In this document: positions 35,702 through 45,058 of the stretch, piece by piece
How the letters are laid out: every line of letters begins with the position of its first letter
Position numbering within the stretch: position 1 is the stretch's first letter
DNA from: Streptomyces sp. KMM 9044
GTDB lineage: Bacteria > Actinomycetota > Actinomycetes > Streptomycetales > Streptomycetaceae
NCBI RefSeq assembly: GCF_024701375.2
Contig: NZ_CP113910.1
Location: forward strand, 2,294,001-2,358,000
Direction of reading: 5' to 3'
Length of the DNA stretch: 64,000 nucleotides
Translations under genes and position numbers: made by a program
Notes under the pieces: generated by a model
Databases searched by the model: none
Told to the model about the DNA's origin: nothing
What the model saw: the letters and a program-made list of their open reading frames with translations, nothing else

Positions 35702-38700
35702 GTGTCGCCACAGTCCCCCAGTAACTCGAGCATCTCGACCGACACCGACCAAGCGGGCAAGAACCCCGCCGCGGCCTTCGGTGCCAACGAGTGGCTCGTC
35801 GACGAGATCTACCAGCAGTACCTCCAGGACCCGAACTCGGTCGACCGGGCCTGGTGGGACTTCTTCGCCGACTACAAGCCGGGCGCCCCTCAGGGCCCGG
35901 CTCCGGTGAACAACGCGGCGTCGGGGACCGCAGGCACGACGACGGCTGCGCCGGTCACTCCGGCCCAGCCCGCCGCCACGCCCGCGCCGGCTGCCCCGCG
36001 GCCCGCCGCCCCGCGGCCGGCTGCCCAGCCGGCCGCGAAGGCTCCGGCGTCCGCTCCGGCGAAGGCCGCTCCGCCCCCCGCCGAGCCGGCCGCCGCGAAG
36101 TCCCGGGCCCCCCGGGAGAAGCCCGCCGAGGAGGCCAAGCAGGGCCCCGAGCAGCTGACGCTGCGCGGCCCGTCCGCGGCCGTCGCGAAGAACATGGACG
36201 CCTCCCTGGAGGTGCCCACGGCCACGTCCGTACGCGCACTCCCGGTGAAGCTCCTGTTCGACAACCGCATCGTCATCAACAACCACCTCAAGCGTGCCCG
36301 GGGCGGGAAGATCTCCTTCACGCACCTCATCGGCTACGCGATGGTCCAGGCCATCAAGGCGATGCCGTCGATGAACTGGCACTACGCGAAGGTGGACGGC
36401 AGGCCCACCCTGGTGAAGCCGGAGCACATCAAGTTCGGCCTCGCCATCGACCTGGTCAAGCCGAACGGCGACCGCCAGCTGGTCGTCGCGGGCATCAAGA
36501 AGGCCGAGACCCTGAACTTCTTCGAGTTCTGGCAGGCCTACGAGGACATCGTCCGTCGCGCCCGCGACAACAAGCTGACGATGGACGACTTCAGCGGAGT
36601 CACCGTCTCGCTGACCAACCCCGGCGGCCTCGGCACGGTTCACTCGGTGCCGCGTCTGATGCCGAACCAGTCGGTGATCCTGGGCGTCGGTTCCATGGAC
36701 TACCCGGCGGAGTTCCAGGGCACCAGCCAGGACACCCTGAACAAGCTCGGCATCTCGAAGGTCATGACGCTCACGTCGACCTACGACCACCGGGTGATCC
36801 AGGGCGCCGCCTCCGGCGAGTTCCTGCGCGCCGTGGCGAACCTGCTGCTGGGCGAGAACGGCTTCTACGACGACATCTTCGAGGCGCTGCGCATCCCCTA
36901 CGAGCCGGTCCGCTGGCTCAAGGACATCGACGCGTCCCACGACGACGACGTCACCAAGGCCGCCCGCGTCTTCGAGCTGATCCACTCCTACCGGGTCCGC
37001 GGCCACGTCATGGCCGACACCGACCCGCTGGAGTACCGCCAGCGCAAGCACCCCGACCTGGACATCACCGAGCACGGACTCACCCTGTGGGACCTGGAGC
37101 GCGAGTTCGCGGTCGGCGGTTTCTCGGGCAAGAGCCTGATGAAGCTGCGCGACATCCTCGGCGTGCTCCGCGACTCGTACTGCCGCACCACCGGCATCGA
37201 GTTCATGCACATCCAGGACCCGAAGCAGCGCAAGTGGATCCAGGACCGCGTGGAGCGCACGCACTCCAACCTGGAGCGTGAGGAGCAGCTGCGCATCCTG
37301 CGCCGGCTGAACGCGGCGGAGGCCTTCGAGACCTTCCTGCAGACCAAGTACGTCGGTCAGAAGCGCTTCTCCCTGGAGGGCGGCGAGTCCGTCATCCCGC
37401 TGCTCGACGCCGTGCTGGACTCGGCCGCCGAGTCCCGTCTCGACGAGGTCGTCGTCGGCATGGCCCACCGCGGCCGGCTGAACGTGCTGGCCAACGTCGT
37501 GGGCAAGTCGTACGCGCAGATCTTCCGCGAGTTCGAGGGCAACCTCGACCCGAAGTCGATGCACGGCTCCGGCGACGTGAAGTACCACCTCGGCGCCGAG
37601 GGCACCTTCACCGGTCTCGACGGCGAGCAGATCAAGGTCTCCCTGGTCGCCAACCCCTCCCACCTGGAGGCGGTGGACCCGGTACTGGAGGGCGTCGCGC
37701 GCGCCAAGCAGGACATCATCAACAAGGGCGGCACGGACTTCACCGTCCTGCCGGTGGCGATCCACGGCGACGCGGCCTTCGCGGGCCAGGGCGTGGTGGC
37801 CGAGACCCTGAACATGTCCCAGCTGCGCGGCTACCGCACCGGCGGTACGGTCCACGTCGTCATCAACAACCAGGTCGGCTTCACCGCGGCCCCCGAGTCC
37901 TCGCGTTCCTCCATGTACGCGACGGACGTGGCCCGCATGATCGAGGCCCCGATCTTCCATGTGAACGGTGACGACCCGGAGGCCGTGGTCCGCGTCGCGC
38001 GACTGGCCTTCGAGTTCCGCCAGGCGTTCAACAAGGACGTGGTGATCGACCTCATCTGCTACCGCCGCCGCGGTCACAACGAGTCGGACAACCCGGCGTT
38101 CACACAGCCGCTGATGTACGACCTGATCGACAAGAAGCGCTCGGTGCGCAAGCTGTACACCGAGTCCCTCATCGGTCGCGGCGACATCACCCTGGAGGAG
38201 GCCGAGCAGGCGCTGCAGGACTACCAGGGCCAGCTGGAGAAGGTCTTCACCGAGGTCCGCGAGGCGGCGTCCCAGCCGACGGCCGTCGAGCCCTCGGAGC
38301 CGCAGGCCCGGTTCCCCGTGGCGGTGAACACGGCGGTCACCTCGGAGGTCGTCAAGCGGATCGCCGAGTCGCAGGTCAACATCCCCGACCACGTCACCAT
38401 CCACCCGCGTCTGCTGCCGCAGTTGCAGCGCCGGGCGGCGATGGTCGAGGACGGCACGATCGACTGGGGCATGGGTGAGACCCTCGCGGTCGGCTCGCTG
38501 CTCCTGGAGGGCGTCCCGGTCCGGCTGTCCGGCCAGGACTCGCAGCGCGGCACCTTCGGCCAGCGTCACGCGGTGGTCATCGACCGTGAGACGGGCGACG
38601 AGTTCACACCGCTGCTGTACCTGTCCGAGGACCAGTCGCGGTACAACGTCCACAACTCGCTGCTCTCCGAATACGCGGCGATGGGCTTCGAGTACGGCTA

Positions 38701-39508
38701 CTCGCTGGCCCGCCCTGACGCGCTGGTGATGTGGGAGGCGCAGTTCGGCGACTTCGTCAACGGCGCGCAGACGGTCGTGGACGAGTTCATCTCGTCGGCC
38801 GAGCAGAAGTGGAGCCAGACCTCCGGGGTGACCCTGCTTCTGCCGCACGGCTACGAGGGCCAGGGCCCGGACCACTCCTCGGCCCGTCCGGAGCGGTTCC
38901 TGCAGCTCTGCGCGCAGAACAACATGACGGTCGCGATGCCGACCCTCCCGTCGAACTACTTCCACCTCCTGCGGTGGCAGGTGCACAACCCGCACCACAA
39001 GCCGCTGGTCGTCTTCACCCCGAAGTCGATGCTGCGTCTGAAGACCGCGGCCTCGAAGGCGGAGGAGTTCACCACGGGCCAGTTCCGTCCGGTCATCGGC
39101 GACGGCTCGGTCGACCCGGCCGCGGTCAGGAAGGTCGTCTTCTGCGCCGGCAAGGTCTACTACGACCTCGAGGCCGAGCGGAAGAAGCGCGGCGTGACGG
39201 ACACGGCGATCCTGCGCATCGAGCGCCTGTACCCGCTGCCGGGTGCCGAGCTCCAGGCGGAGATCAAGAAGTACCCGAACGCCGAGAAGTACCTGTGGGC
39301 CCAGGAGGAGCCGGCGAACCAGGGTGCCTGGCCGTTCATCGCGCTCAACCTGATCGACCACCTCGACCTGGCGGTCGGCGCCGACGTCCCGCACGGCGAG
39401 CGTCTGCGCCGCATCTCGCGCCCGCACGGCTCGTCCCCGGCCGTCGGTTCCGCGAAGCGGCACCAGGCCGAGCAGGAGCAGCTGGTGCGTGAGGTGTTCG
39501 ACGCCTGA
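35702..39508 (+). CDS. kgd: Multifunctional 2-oxoglutarate metabolism enzyme (2-oxoglutarate dehydrogenase E1/decarboxylase with E2-like domain)
   Basis: 1268 residues from the GTG at 35702. N-terminal E1 helix segment ([29 protein letters not shown]), a Pro/Ala-rich linker (about 65-150), then an E2-like succinyltransferase core (residues ~160-400, including [21 protein letters not shown] and [20 protein letters not shown] with the catalytic H-D), and the thiamine-diphosphate E1 region (e.g. [55 protein letters not shown]). This fused architecture is characteristic of Actinobacteria. It lacks a lipoyl domain, so works with a separate E2/E3 or as decarboxylase. A hairpin terminator follows at 39553. 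Confidence 0.96.
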   Translation: MSPQSPSNSSISTDTDQAGKNPAAAFGANEWLVDEIYQQYLQDPNSVDRAWWDFFADYKPGAPQGPAPVNNAASGTAGTTTAAPVTPAQPAATPAPAAPRPAAPRPAAQPAAKAPASAPAKAAPPPAEPAAAKSRAPREKPAEEAKQGPEQLTLRGPSAAVAKNMDASLEVPTATSVRALPVKLLFDNRIVINNHLKRARGGKISFTHLIGYAMVQAIKAMPSMNWHYAKVDGRPTLVKPEHIKFGLAIDLVKPNGDRQLVVAGIKKAETLNFFEFWQAYEDIVRRARDNKLTMDDFSGVTVSLTNPGGLGTVHSVPRLMPNQSVILGVGSMDYPAEFQGTSQDTLNKLGISKVMTLTSTYDHRVIQGAASGEFLRAVANLLLGENGFYDDIFEALRIPYEPVRWLKDIDASHDDDVTKAARVFELIHSYRVRGHVMADTDPLEYRQRKHPDLDITEHGLTLWDLEREFAVGGFSGKSLMKLRDILGVLRDSYCRTTGIEFMHIQDPKQRKWIQDRVERTHSNLEREEQLRILRRLNAAEAFETFLQTKYVGQKRFSLEGGESVIPLLDAVLDSAAESRLDEVVVGMAHRGRLNVLANVVGKSYAQIFREFEGNLDPKSMHGSGDVKYHLGAEGTFTGLDGEQIKVSLVANPSHLEAVDPVLEGVARAKQDIINKGGTDFTVLPVAIHGDAAFAGQGVVAETLNMSQLRGYRTGGTVHVVINNQVGFTAAPESSRSSMYATDVARMIEAPIFHVNGDDPEAVVRVARLAFEFRQAFNKDVVIDLICYRRRGHNESDNPAFTQPLMYDLIDKKRSVRKLYTESLIGRGDITLEEAEQALQDYQGQLEKVFTEVREAASQPTAVEPSEPQARFPVAVNTAVTSEVVKRIAESQVNIPDHVTIHPRLLPQLQRRAAMVEDGTIDWGMGETLAVGSLLLEGVPVRLSGQDSQRGTFGQRHAVVIDRETGDEFTPLLYLSEDQSRYNVHNSLLSEYAAMGFEYGYSLARPDALVMWEAQFGDFVNGAQTVVDEFISSAEQKWSQTSGVTLLLPHGYEGQGPDHSSARPERFLQLCAQNNMTVAMPTLPSNYFHLLRWQVHNPHHKPLVVFTPKSMLRLKTAASKAEEFTTGQFRPVIGDGSVDPAAVRKVVFCAGKVYYDLEAERKKRGVTDTAILRIERLYPLPGAELQAEIKKYPNAEKYLWAQEEPANQGAWPFIALNLIDHLDLAVGADVPHGERLRRISRPHGSSPAVGSAKRHQAEQEQLVREVFDA

Positions 39509-39552
39509 CGGACTCCTGAGCGGCCCCGTGACGGGTCGTAGGCCGTACGTGA

Positions 39553-39587
39553 CCGGGCCGCACTCCCACTCCGGGGGTGCGGCCCGG
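39553..39587 (+). terminator. Hairpin terminator after kgd
   Basis: CCGGGCCGCAC pairs with GTGCGGCCCGG across a 13-base loop. No U-tract, as usual in Streptomyces. It lies 45 bp after the kgd stop and 30 bp before the DUF6104 gene, so it separates the two transcripts. Confidence 0.8.
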
Positions 39588-39616
39588 CTCGTGTGGGCGC
39601 ACATATTCTTGTCCTC

Positions 39617-39802
39617 ATGTACTTCACGGACCGTGGCATCGAGGAACTGGAGAAGCGGCGCGGCGGGGAGGAGGTCACCTTCGAGTGGCTCGCCGAGCGG
39701 CTGCGGACGTTCGTCGACCTCAACCCCGACTTCGAGGTGCCGGTGGAGCGCCTGGCGACATGGCTGGCCCGGCTGGACGACGACGACGAGGACGAGGAGT
39801 AG
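39617..39802 (+). CDS. Small DUF6104 family protein
   Basis: 61 residues starting MYFTDRGIEELEKRRGGEEV, ending in an acidic DDDDEDEE run. Matches the DUF6104 proteins commonly encoded after kgd/sucA in Streptomyces. TATTCT ends 7 bases before the ATG, so the gene is probably leaderless, transcribed from its own promoter just after the kgd terminator. Function unknown. Confidence 0.85.
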   Translation: MYFTDRGIEELEKRRGGEEVTFEWLAERLRTFVDLNPDFEVPVERLATWLARLDDDDEDEE

Positions 39803-39828
39803 GAGTAGGCCGGGCTCTGCGCGCGGGT

Positions 39829-40716
39829 TCAGCCGCGCGGGTGGGTGAGGGTGTGGGTGGCCAGCGTGACGGCTCCCTGGGCGAGCAGGAGCGTCCCCGC
39901 CACGATCCAGCCGCCGCTGCGGTGCCGTAGACCCCAGAGGGCCAGCGGCAGGCCCGCGGCCATCTGGACGAGGGCCGGGACGGGCACGGCGGCGGACACG
40001 ACGGGCACGGACGACGGACCGCCCGCGCGGGAGGGCCGGGGCGCGGGGTGCGGGGCGGCGGTGCCGTCCGGCCGTCCCGCCGCGCTCTTCTCGCCGCTCT
40101 TCTCGCCGCTCTCGTCGGCCTCGATCCGGCGGGTGTCCGGCTGGAGCCGGGCCGCTTCGAGCAGTCCGTCGGCGTTCTCTCCGGGGACGAGTCCCGGGGG
40201 CAGTGATACGCCCGCGTGGGTGAGGACGGCGAGGACGCCGCGCAGCCGCGTGGAGGCGTCGGCGGCGGAGTCGGGCTTGGTCAGCTCGTCCAGGGCCTGC
40301 ATGTCCAGGACCGGGTCGAGGCCGAGCCGGCCCGCGAAGGTGCGCATGGCCTCCTCCGTGCCGGCCGGTGTGCCGTCGGCCAGCCACACGTAGCCGACCG
40401 GACGGCAGAAGCCGGTGGCGAGGGTGAATCCGGTTCGCTCTCCGTCCCACCACAGGGCCAGCACCGGCCAGGAGAAAGCGACGGTGAGCGCGATGGCCCA
40501 GCCGTTGACCACCCGGTCCACCGGGTCCGTGCCGGACCGCCAGGGCCCGCCCTCGGGGACGAGCACGCTCCATTCGTCGCCGGCTCGGGCGAGCAGCATG
40601 CGTTCGTGCAGCAGCCGGGCGTCGGGGACGACGGATCGGGCCGCCGCCCGGCACAGCAGCAGGGCTCCCGATTCGGGACGGGCCCGCTCCGCGACCTGGG
40701 ACTGTTCCGTCGACAT
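39829..40716 (-). CDS. Hypothetical membrane-associated protein
   Basis: 295 residues. N-terminal ~200 residues look soluble (LLLCRAAARSVVPDARLLHERMLLARAGDEWSVLVPEGG, WPVLALWWDGERTGFTLATGF, AMRTFAGRLGLDPVLD, LTHAGVSLPPGLVPGENADGLLEAARL). A charged repeat SGEKSGEKSAAG then precedes two C-terminal membrane helices (VPALVQMAAGLPLALWGL and GGWIVAGTLLLAQGAVTLA). TACGGT six bases before the ATG suggests a leaderless start. No family recognised; it is convergent with the DUF6104 gene. Confidence 0.75.
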   Translation of the reverse strand: MSTEQSQVAERARPESGALLLCRAAARSVVPDARLLHERMLLARAGDEWSVLVPEGGPWRSGTDPVDRVVNGWAIALTVAFSWPVLALWWDGERTGFTLATGFCRPVGYVWLADGTPAGTEEAMRTFAGRLGLDPVLDMQALDELTKPDSAADASTRLRGVLAVLTHAGVSLPPGLVPGENADGLLEAARLQPDTRRIEADESGEKSGEKSAAGRPDGTAAPHPAPRPSRAGGPSSVPVVSAAVPVPALVQMAAGLPLALWGLRHRSGGWIVAGTLLLAQGAVTLATHTLTHPRG

Positions 40717-40776
40717 GGTCACACCGTAGGGCAATTCACCCCTCTCGCACGGCGACTGCCCACCGGAACGAGCGTC

Positions 40777-40825
40777 TTGACTTTCCTTGCCCGCGATATA
40801 TCGTGAATTGCGTGAGACGCGATAT
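40777..40825 (+). promoter_or_regulatory. Promoter and candidate PadR operator upstream of DUF4097/padR
   Basis: TTGACT at 40777-40782 and TATCGT at 40799-40804 (16-bp spacing) make a plausible promoter. The -10 region overlaps the perfect 10-bp palindrome CGATATATCG (40794-40803), and the element CGCGATAT recurs 26 bp further on at 40818-40825. Such an AT-rich palindrome in very GC-rich DNA is a good repressor site, and PadR proteins commonly autoregulate. Binding is inferred. Confidence 0.5.
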
Positions 40826-40920
40826 GGCGTGTCATGGTGTGCGTGCAGCCATGCACCGCACTCCTCGTTGCACTGTTTCGCCCCCCGGCGTTCAGGCAGT
40901 CCGGCCCAGGAGGTTCCGCC

Positions 40921-41847
40921 ATGTCCGAAAGGTCCGTCCCAGGGCCCGAGAAGCTCACTTTCGACGACCCGGTGACCGAGCTCCACGTCCGCATCGTCGA
41001 CGGAACGGTGAACGTGGTGGGCACGGACGAAGGTTCCGCCCGGCTGGAGGTCTCCGAGATCGAGGGACCGCCCCTGGTGGTGACCCAGCGGGACGGCGTC
41101 CTGACGGTGACCTACAAGGACCTGCCCTGGAAGGGCCTCCTCAAGTGGCTGGACCGCAAGGGCCGGCGCCGCAGCGCGGTGGTCTCCCTGGCCGTCCCGG
41201 CGCGAACGCGGGTCGAGGTGGGGGTGGTCGGCGCCGCCGCCGTCGTCTCCGGGGTCAAGGGACCGTCCGTGGTGAGGGGCGTCACGGGCGACGCGACCCT
41301 GGTCGCCCTCGCCGGCCCGGTCCGCGCGGACACGGTGTCCGGGAACGTCGAGGCCCAGTCCGTCACCGGTGACCTCCAGTTCAACTCCGTCTCCGGCGAC
41401 CTCACCGTGGTCGACGGCTCCGGCTCCACCGTGCGGGCGGAGTCGGTCAGCGGCTCCATGATCGTGGACCTCGCTGCCGACGGCCCCACCGACATCCGGC
41501 TGACCAGCGTTTCCGGCGAGATCGCGATCCGGCTGCCCGATCCGGCGGATGCCCGGGTCGAGGCCAATACGGCGAGCGGCGCCGTCTCCAGCGCCTTCGA
41601 CGGCCTGCGCGTGCACGGCCAGTGGGGCGCCCACCAGATAACCGGCCGGCTGGGCGCGGGCACCGGCAGGCTACGGGCCACCACCGTCTCCGGCTCCATC
41701 GCCCTGCTGCGCCGCCCGCCTCACGAGGAGGGGAGCGAGCCGTGGGACGACTCGGGGGACCCTTCCGTCCCCACTCCGGACCCCGGCTCCACCGACGCCA
41801 CATCCGGTGGCCCTGCCGATGGCCCGACCGACAAGAAGGTGTTCTGA
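40921..41847 (+). CDS. DUF4097 family beta-strand-repeat protein
   Basis: 308 residues, AGGAGG ribosome site upstream. Repeating beta-helix-like pattern in which V-x-x-V-S/T-G-x motifs recur (RADTVSGNVEAQSVTGDLQFNSVSGDLTVVDG, RAESVSGSMIVDL, RLTSVSGEIAIRL, RATTVSGSIALL). Acidic/Pro-rich disordered tail. Family members are found beside PadR regulators and may be envelope- or stress-linked, but the function is unsettled. No signal peptide is evident, so it is likely cytoplasmic. Followed after 1 base by the PadR gene (same operon). Confidence 0.85.
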   Translation: MSERSVPGPEKLTFDDPVTELHVRIVDGTVNVVGTDEGSARLEVSEIEGPPLVVTQRDGVLTVTYKDLPWKGLLKWLDRKGRRRSAVVSLAVPARTRVEVGVVGAAAVVSGVKGPSVVRGVTGDATLVALAGPVRADTVSGNVEAQSVTGDLQFNSVSGDLTVVDGSGSTVRAESVSGSMIVDLAADGPTDIRLTSVSGEIAIRLPDPADARVEANTASGAVSSAFDGLRVHGQWGAHQITGRLGAGTGRLRATTVSGSIALLRRPPHEEGSEPWDDSGDPSVPTPDPGSTDATSGGPADGPTDKKVF

Positions 41848-41848
41848 C

Positions 41849-42910
41849 ATGCCCCCCGTCTTCGCGCACGGCCGTCTCCGCCTTTATCTGCTGAAGCTGC
41901 TGGCCGAGGCCCCGCGCCACGGCTACGAGGTGATCCGTCTGCTCGAGGAGCGCTTCCAGGGGCTCTACGCGCCGTCGGCGGGCACGGTCTACCCGCGCCT
42001 GGCCAAGCTGGAGGCCGAGGGCCTGGTCACCCACACCACCGAGGGCGGCCGCAAGGTGTACTCGATCACGGACGCCGGCCGTGCCGAACTGACCGACCGC
42101 AGCGGTGAGCTGGTCGACCTGGAGCTGGAGATCCGGGATTCGGTCGCCGAGCTGGCCGCCGAGATCCGGGCCGACGTCCGCGGTGCGGCGGGCGACCTGC
42201 GCCGCGAGATGCGTGCCGCCGCCGGCCAGGCCCGCAAGGGCGGCCGCGACGCGGAGGCACCGGGCGGGGCCGGCCCCGGCGCTGCCTCCGGCGGCGACTT
42301 CACGGGCCTCGGCGACAACGAGGCCTGGCGCGCCGCGAAGGAGGAGATGCACCGCGCCAAGCAGGAGTGGAAGGAACAGGCCCGGCGCGCGAAGGACGAG
42401 AGCCGCCGCGCCCGCGACGAGGCACAGCGTGCCCGCCGTCAGGCCAAGGAGGCCCAGGACCGGGCCGCCGCCCAGGCCCAGGAGGAGGTGCAGCGCATCG
42501 CCCGGCGGGTCCAGGAGCAGATGCAGGACCACTTCTCACGGGGTGACTGGCCTACGGGCCTGCGCGAGGGCCTGGGTGAGCTGGTCAAGGAGGTGGGCGG
42601 GTTCGGCAAGGACTTCGACTTCGGCCTTACCGGCACGGAGAGCGGCGCCCCGGCGCCCGGACCGTCGTACTCCCGGACACCGGAGGACTTCCCCGCCGAC
42701 TACACCCCGGCGTGGGCGCACGAGGGCGCCACGGACTCCGCCGGTGACCCCGCGCGCGACCTGGACCGCCTGCTGGACCGCTTCCGGGACGACATCCGCG
42801 ACGCGACCCGCGACCACGGCATCACCCCGGACCAGCTCCGCGAAGCCCGCCACCACCTGTCCACGGCCGCAGCCCGGATCGGAGCCCTCCTTCACCCCCC
42901 GAAGCCCTGA
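41849..42910 (+). CDS. PadR-family transcriptional regulator with long helical extension
   Basis: 353 residues; minimal PadR proteins are 110-190. PadR winged helix at the N-terminus: LRLYLLKLLAEAPRHGYEVIRLLEERFQGLYAPSAGTVYPRLAKLEAEGLVT. Residues ~95-230 are a charged Ala/Arg/Glu/Lys-rich coiled coil (EEMHRAKQEWKEQARRAKDESRRARDEAQRAR), then an acidic/Pro-rich region. The last 27 residues (PDQLREARHHLSTAAARIGALLHPPKP) are the source of the tandem repeats that follow. Forms an operon with DUF4097 and probably represses the promoter at 40777. Confidence 0.88.
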   Translation: MPPVFAHGRLRLYLLKLLAEAPRHGYEVIRLLEERFQGLYAPSAGTVYPRLAKLEAEGLVTHTTEGGRKVYSITDAGRAELTDRSGELVDLELEIRDSVAELAAEIRADVRGAAGDLRREMRAAAGQARKGGRDAEAPGGAGPGAASGGDFTGLGDNEAWRAAKEEMHRAKQEWKEQARRAKDESRRARDEAQRARRQAKEAQDRAAAQAQEEVQRIARRVQEQMQDHFSRGDWPTGLREGLGELVKEVGGFGKDFDFGLTGTESGAPAPGPSYSRTPEDFPADYTPAWAHEGATDSAGDPARDLDRLLDRFRDDIRDATRDHGITPDQLREARHHLSTAAARIGALLHPPKP

Positions 42911-43430
42911 ACCTCCGGCACACCCGGCCCGCGACCACACACCACCCGCACCGCGCGATCCCCGGCCCGGCCTCTCCGGACCAGCTCCGCGACGCCCGCC
43001 CGCCGCGCATCCACGGCCGCAGCCCGGATCGAAGCCCTCCTTCACCCCCGAAGCCCTGAACCTCCGGCACGCCCGGCCCCACCCGGCCCGCGACCACACA
43101 CCACCCGCACCGCGCGATCCCCGGCCCGGCCTCTCCGGACCAGCTCCGCGACGCCCGCCCGCCGCGCATCCACGGCCGCAGCCCGGATCGAAGCCCTCCT
43201 TCACCCCCGAAGCCCTGAACCTCCGGCACGCCCGGCCCCACCCGGCCCGCGACCACACACCACCCGCACCGCGCGATCCCCGGCCCGGCCTCTCCGGACC
43301 AGCTCCGCGACGCCCGCCCGCCGCGCATCCACGGCCGCAGCCCGGATCGAAGCCCTCCTTCACCCCCCGAAGCCCTGAACCTCCGGCACACCCGGCCCCA
43401 CCCGGCCCGCGACCACACACCACCCGCACC
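42911..43430. repeat. 159-bp tandem repeat array derived from the 3' end of the padR gene
   Basis: GAAGCCCTGAACCTCCGGCA recurs at 42901, 43050, 43209 and 43369; the first interval is 149 bp because a 10-bp piece is missing, the others are 159-160 bp. Each unit joins a ~75-bp spacer to an ~84-bp segment homologous to the end of padR (from PDQLRE to the stop), with a changed internal part and a 1-base loss in a C run. The last unit again has the six-C version and the CACACCC variant seen in the genic copy, a sign of conversion between units. It abuts the truncated Clp_N gene. Confidence 0.95.
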
Positions 43431-43609
43431 GAGTCCCGTCGCTCGGCGAGTCCGGGAGCGGCCAGCGCGAACGAACCCCTGCCGCCCTCCCGGTCGGTCA
43501 GGGCCAGCAGCAGGTGGCCGGCGTCGACACGCCGTGCTCCCGCCTTTTCTGCGTGCTCGACCGCCCCCTTCACCACGGCGCGGGCATCCTTCGTGAACCG
43601 CTCGAACAT
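43431..43609 (-). pseudogene. Clp N-terminal-domain (Clp_N) protein, truncated by the repeat array
   Basis: From ATG 43609 the minus strand reads MFERFTKDARAVVKGAVEHA, then AGARRVDAGHLLLALTDREGG and LAERRDSVR: the first half of a Clp_N repeat domain, as found in ClpC-like adaptors and in stand-alone Streptomyces Clp_N proteins of ~170-190 residues. Homology stops near 43431 where the repeats begin. The frame stays open through the repeats (159 = 3 x 53, giving 53-residue repeats rich in Gly/Arg) and onward antisense to padR to 42536, so a chimeric 357-residue product is formally possible. The second Clp_N repeat is lost. Start overlaps the preceding HTH gene stop. Confidence 0.75.
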
Positions 43610-43818
43610 CAATGCCTCCCGTACTTCTTGTGCGCGGCCTGCCTGCTCACTCCGAGCTCGTTGGCGATCTCCTGCCACGACCAGCCGCGATTGCGCGCGT
43701 TGCGCACCTGCACGGCCTCCAACTGCTCCAGCAGCCTGCGCAGCGCGGCGACGGCCCGCAGGCCGACCCGTGGATCGCGGTCGCCCGCCCGCTCGGCAAG
43801 ATCGGTTGCCTCGGTCAT
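43609..43818 (-). CDS. Small helix-turn-helix protein
   Basis: 69 residues from ATG 43818 (MTEATDLAERAGDRDPRVGLR). The C-terminal RNARNRGWSWQEIANELGVSRQAAHKKYG is a clear HTH of the sigma-70 region 4/AsnC-like type. TACGTT lies six bases upstream, so the transcript is probably leaderless and starts at 43818 rather than at the ATG at 43833. It overlaps the Clp_N remnant (ATGA). In other Streptomyces this HTH gene and the Clp_N gene form a conserved pair; here the partner is broken. Confidence 0.85.
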   Translation of the reverse strand: MTEATDLAERAGDRDPRVGLRAVAALRRLLEQLEAVQVRNARNRGWSWQEIANELGVSRQAAHKKYGRH

Positions 43819-43821
43819 GCC

Positions 43822-43837
43822 GTCAACGTACATTGAC
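43822..43837. promoter_or_regulatory. Inverted repeat over the HTH gene promoter
   Basis: GTCAA-N6-TTGAC, perfect, overlapping the candidate -10 (TACGTT on the minus strand). Suited to autoregulation by the small HTH protein; inferred. Confidence 0.4.
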
Positions 43838-43950
43838 GACCTCGCGCACGTCGACCTCGGTTGACATTTCGACGGCCGGTCCGGAAACCGGACCGGCCGC
43901 GAACACCCACCGCGAGAGGCGTCGGGACTGGGCGGCGTACCGCCGTGCGC

Positions 43951-44916
43951 CTACGGAGCAGTGAGCACGATCTTTCCGAACTGCCCGCCCGTCTCCATAC
44001 GCCCGAACCCCTCCCGGGCCCGGTCCATGGGCAGCACCTCGTCGATGACGGGACGCACCCCGGCGGCGGCGCAGAAGGCGAGCAGGTCCTCCAGTTCGTC
44101 CTTGCTGCCCATCGTCGACCCGACGACCTTGAGCTCCAGGAAGAAGATCCGGGTCAGCTCGGCGTGCGAGGGCCGGTCACCGCTGGTGGCGCCGGAGATC
44201 ACCAGCGTGCCGCCGGGCCGCAGCGACTTCACCGAGTGGGACCAGGTGGCGGCCCCCACCGTCTCGATGACCGCGTCGACCCGCTGCGGCAGCCGAGCCC
44301 CGGGCTCCAGCGCCTCCACGGCGCCCAGCTCCAGAGCCCGCTTCCGCTTCGCCTCGTCACGGCTGGTGGCGAACACCCGCAGCCCCGCGGCCCTGCCGAG
44401 CACGATCGCAGCGGTGGCGACGCCTCCGCCGGCGCCCTGCACCAGTACGGAGTCGCCGGGCCGCACCCCGGCGTTGGTGAACAGCATCCGGTACGCGGTC
44501 AGCCAGGCCGTGGGCAGGCAGGCCGCCTCCTCGAAGGACAGTTGCTTCGGCTTGGGCAGGACGTTCCAGGTGGGCACGGCGACCTGCTCGGCGAACGTGC
44601 CGGGGTAGCGCTCCGTCAGGATCGACCGGGGTTCTTCGGGACCCACCCCGTGGCCGGTCTGTCCGATCACGGAGTGCAGGACGACCTCGTTGCCGTCCTC
44701 GTCGACCCCGGCGGCGTCGCAGCCGAGGATCATCGGCAGCCGGTCCTCCGGAAGGCCGACGCCCCGCAGGGACCACAGGTCATGGTGATTGAGGGAGGCG
44801 GCCTTCACGGTCACGGTGCTCCAGCCGGGGCGGGCCTCGGGAGCCGGGCGCTCCCCCAGCTCCAGACCGGAAAGCGGCTGGTCACGGTCGATTCGAGCGG
44901 CGTAGACAGCGAACAT
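43951..44916 (-). CDS. Zinc-independent quinone oxidoreductase/alcohol dehydrogenase (MDR superfamily)
   Basis: 321 residues from ATG 44916, with TATCGT 7 bases upstream (leaderless). MDR fold: N-terminal catalytic domain (VTVKAASLNHHDLWSLRGVGLPEDRLPMILGCDAAG) and nucleotide-binding domain with QGAGGGVATAAIVLGRAAGLRVFATSRDEAKR, an AxxGGxG-like NADP motif. The structural Cys cluster and most Zn ligands are absent, as in quinone reductases. C-terminal GFGRMETGGQFGKIVL is diagnostic. Physiological substrate unknown. It is downstream of the malic enzyme on the same strand but separated by a terminator. Confidence 0.9.
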   Translation of the reverse strand: MFAVYAARIDRDQPLSGLELGERPAPEARPGWSTVTVKAASLNHHDLWSLRGVGLPEDRLPMILGCDAAGVDEDGNEVVLHSVIGQTGHGVGPEEPRSILTERYPGTFAEQVAVPTWNVLPKPKQLSFEEAACLPTAWLTAYRMLFTNAGVRPGDSVLVQGAGGGVATAAIVLGRAAGLRVFATSRDEAKRKRALELGAVEALEPGARLPQRVDAVIETVGAATWSHSVKSLRPGGTLVISGATSGDRPSHAELTRIFFLELKVVGSTMGSKDELEDLLAFCAAAGVRPVIDEVLPMDRAREGFGRMETGGQFGKIVLTAP

Positions 44917-45007
44917 GGCCTTGACGATAGGCCGCCCGTCCTCCTGGCGGAACAAGGTGTCGCTGTGAGACACGCCTTCTTGCCACCGCGCTTCGAACCA
45001 CACACGC

Positions 45008-45043
45008 GTGTCGGCCCCGTCCACGGGTGGACGGGGCCGACAC
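45008..45043. terminator. Strong hairpin terminator after the malic enzyme gene
   Basis: GTGTCGGCCCCGTCCA pairs perfectly with TGGACGGGGCCGACAC around a 4-base loop. It lies 16 bp beyond the malic enzyme stop (minus strand), and its symmetry allows it to work in both directions. Confidence 0.92.
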
Positions 45044-45058
45044 ACACCGTCGCGCGCC

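Noticed and set aside
35651..40654. 1600-codon minus-strand open frame opposite kgd
   Set aside because: Mirror of the real kgd coding sequence; composition dominated by Arg, Gly, Val, Leu with no recognisable motif.
42911..43430. Possible CRISPR array
   Set aside because: The unit is ~159 bp with no short constant repeat and variable spacer; whole units are near-identical and derived from the padR 3' end. No cas genes.
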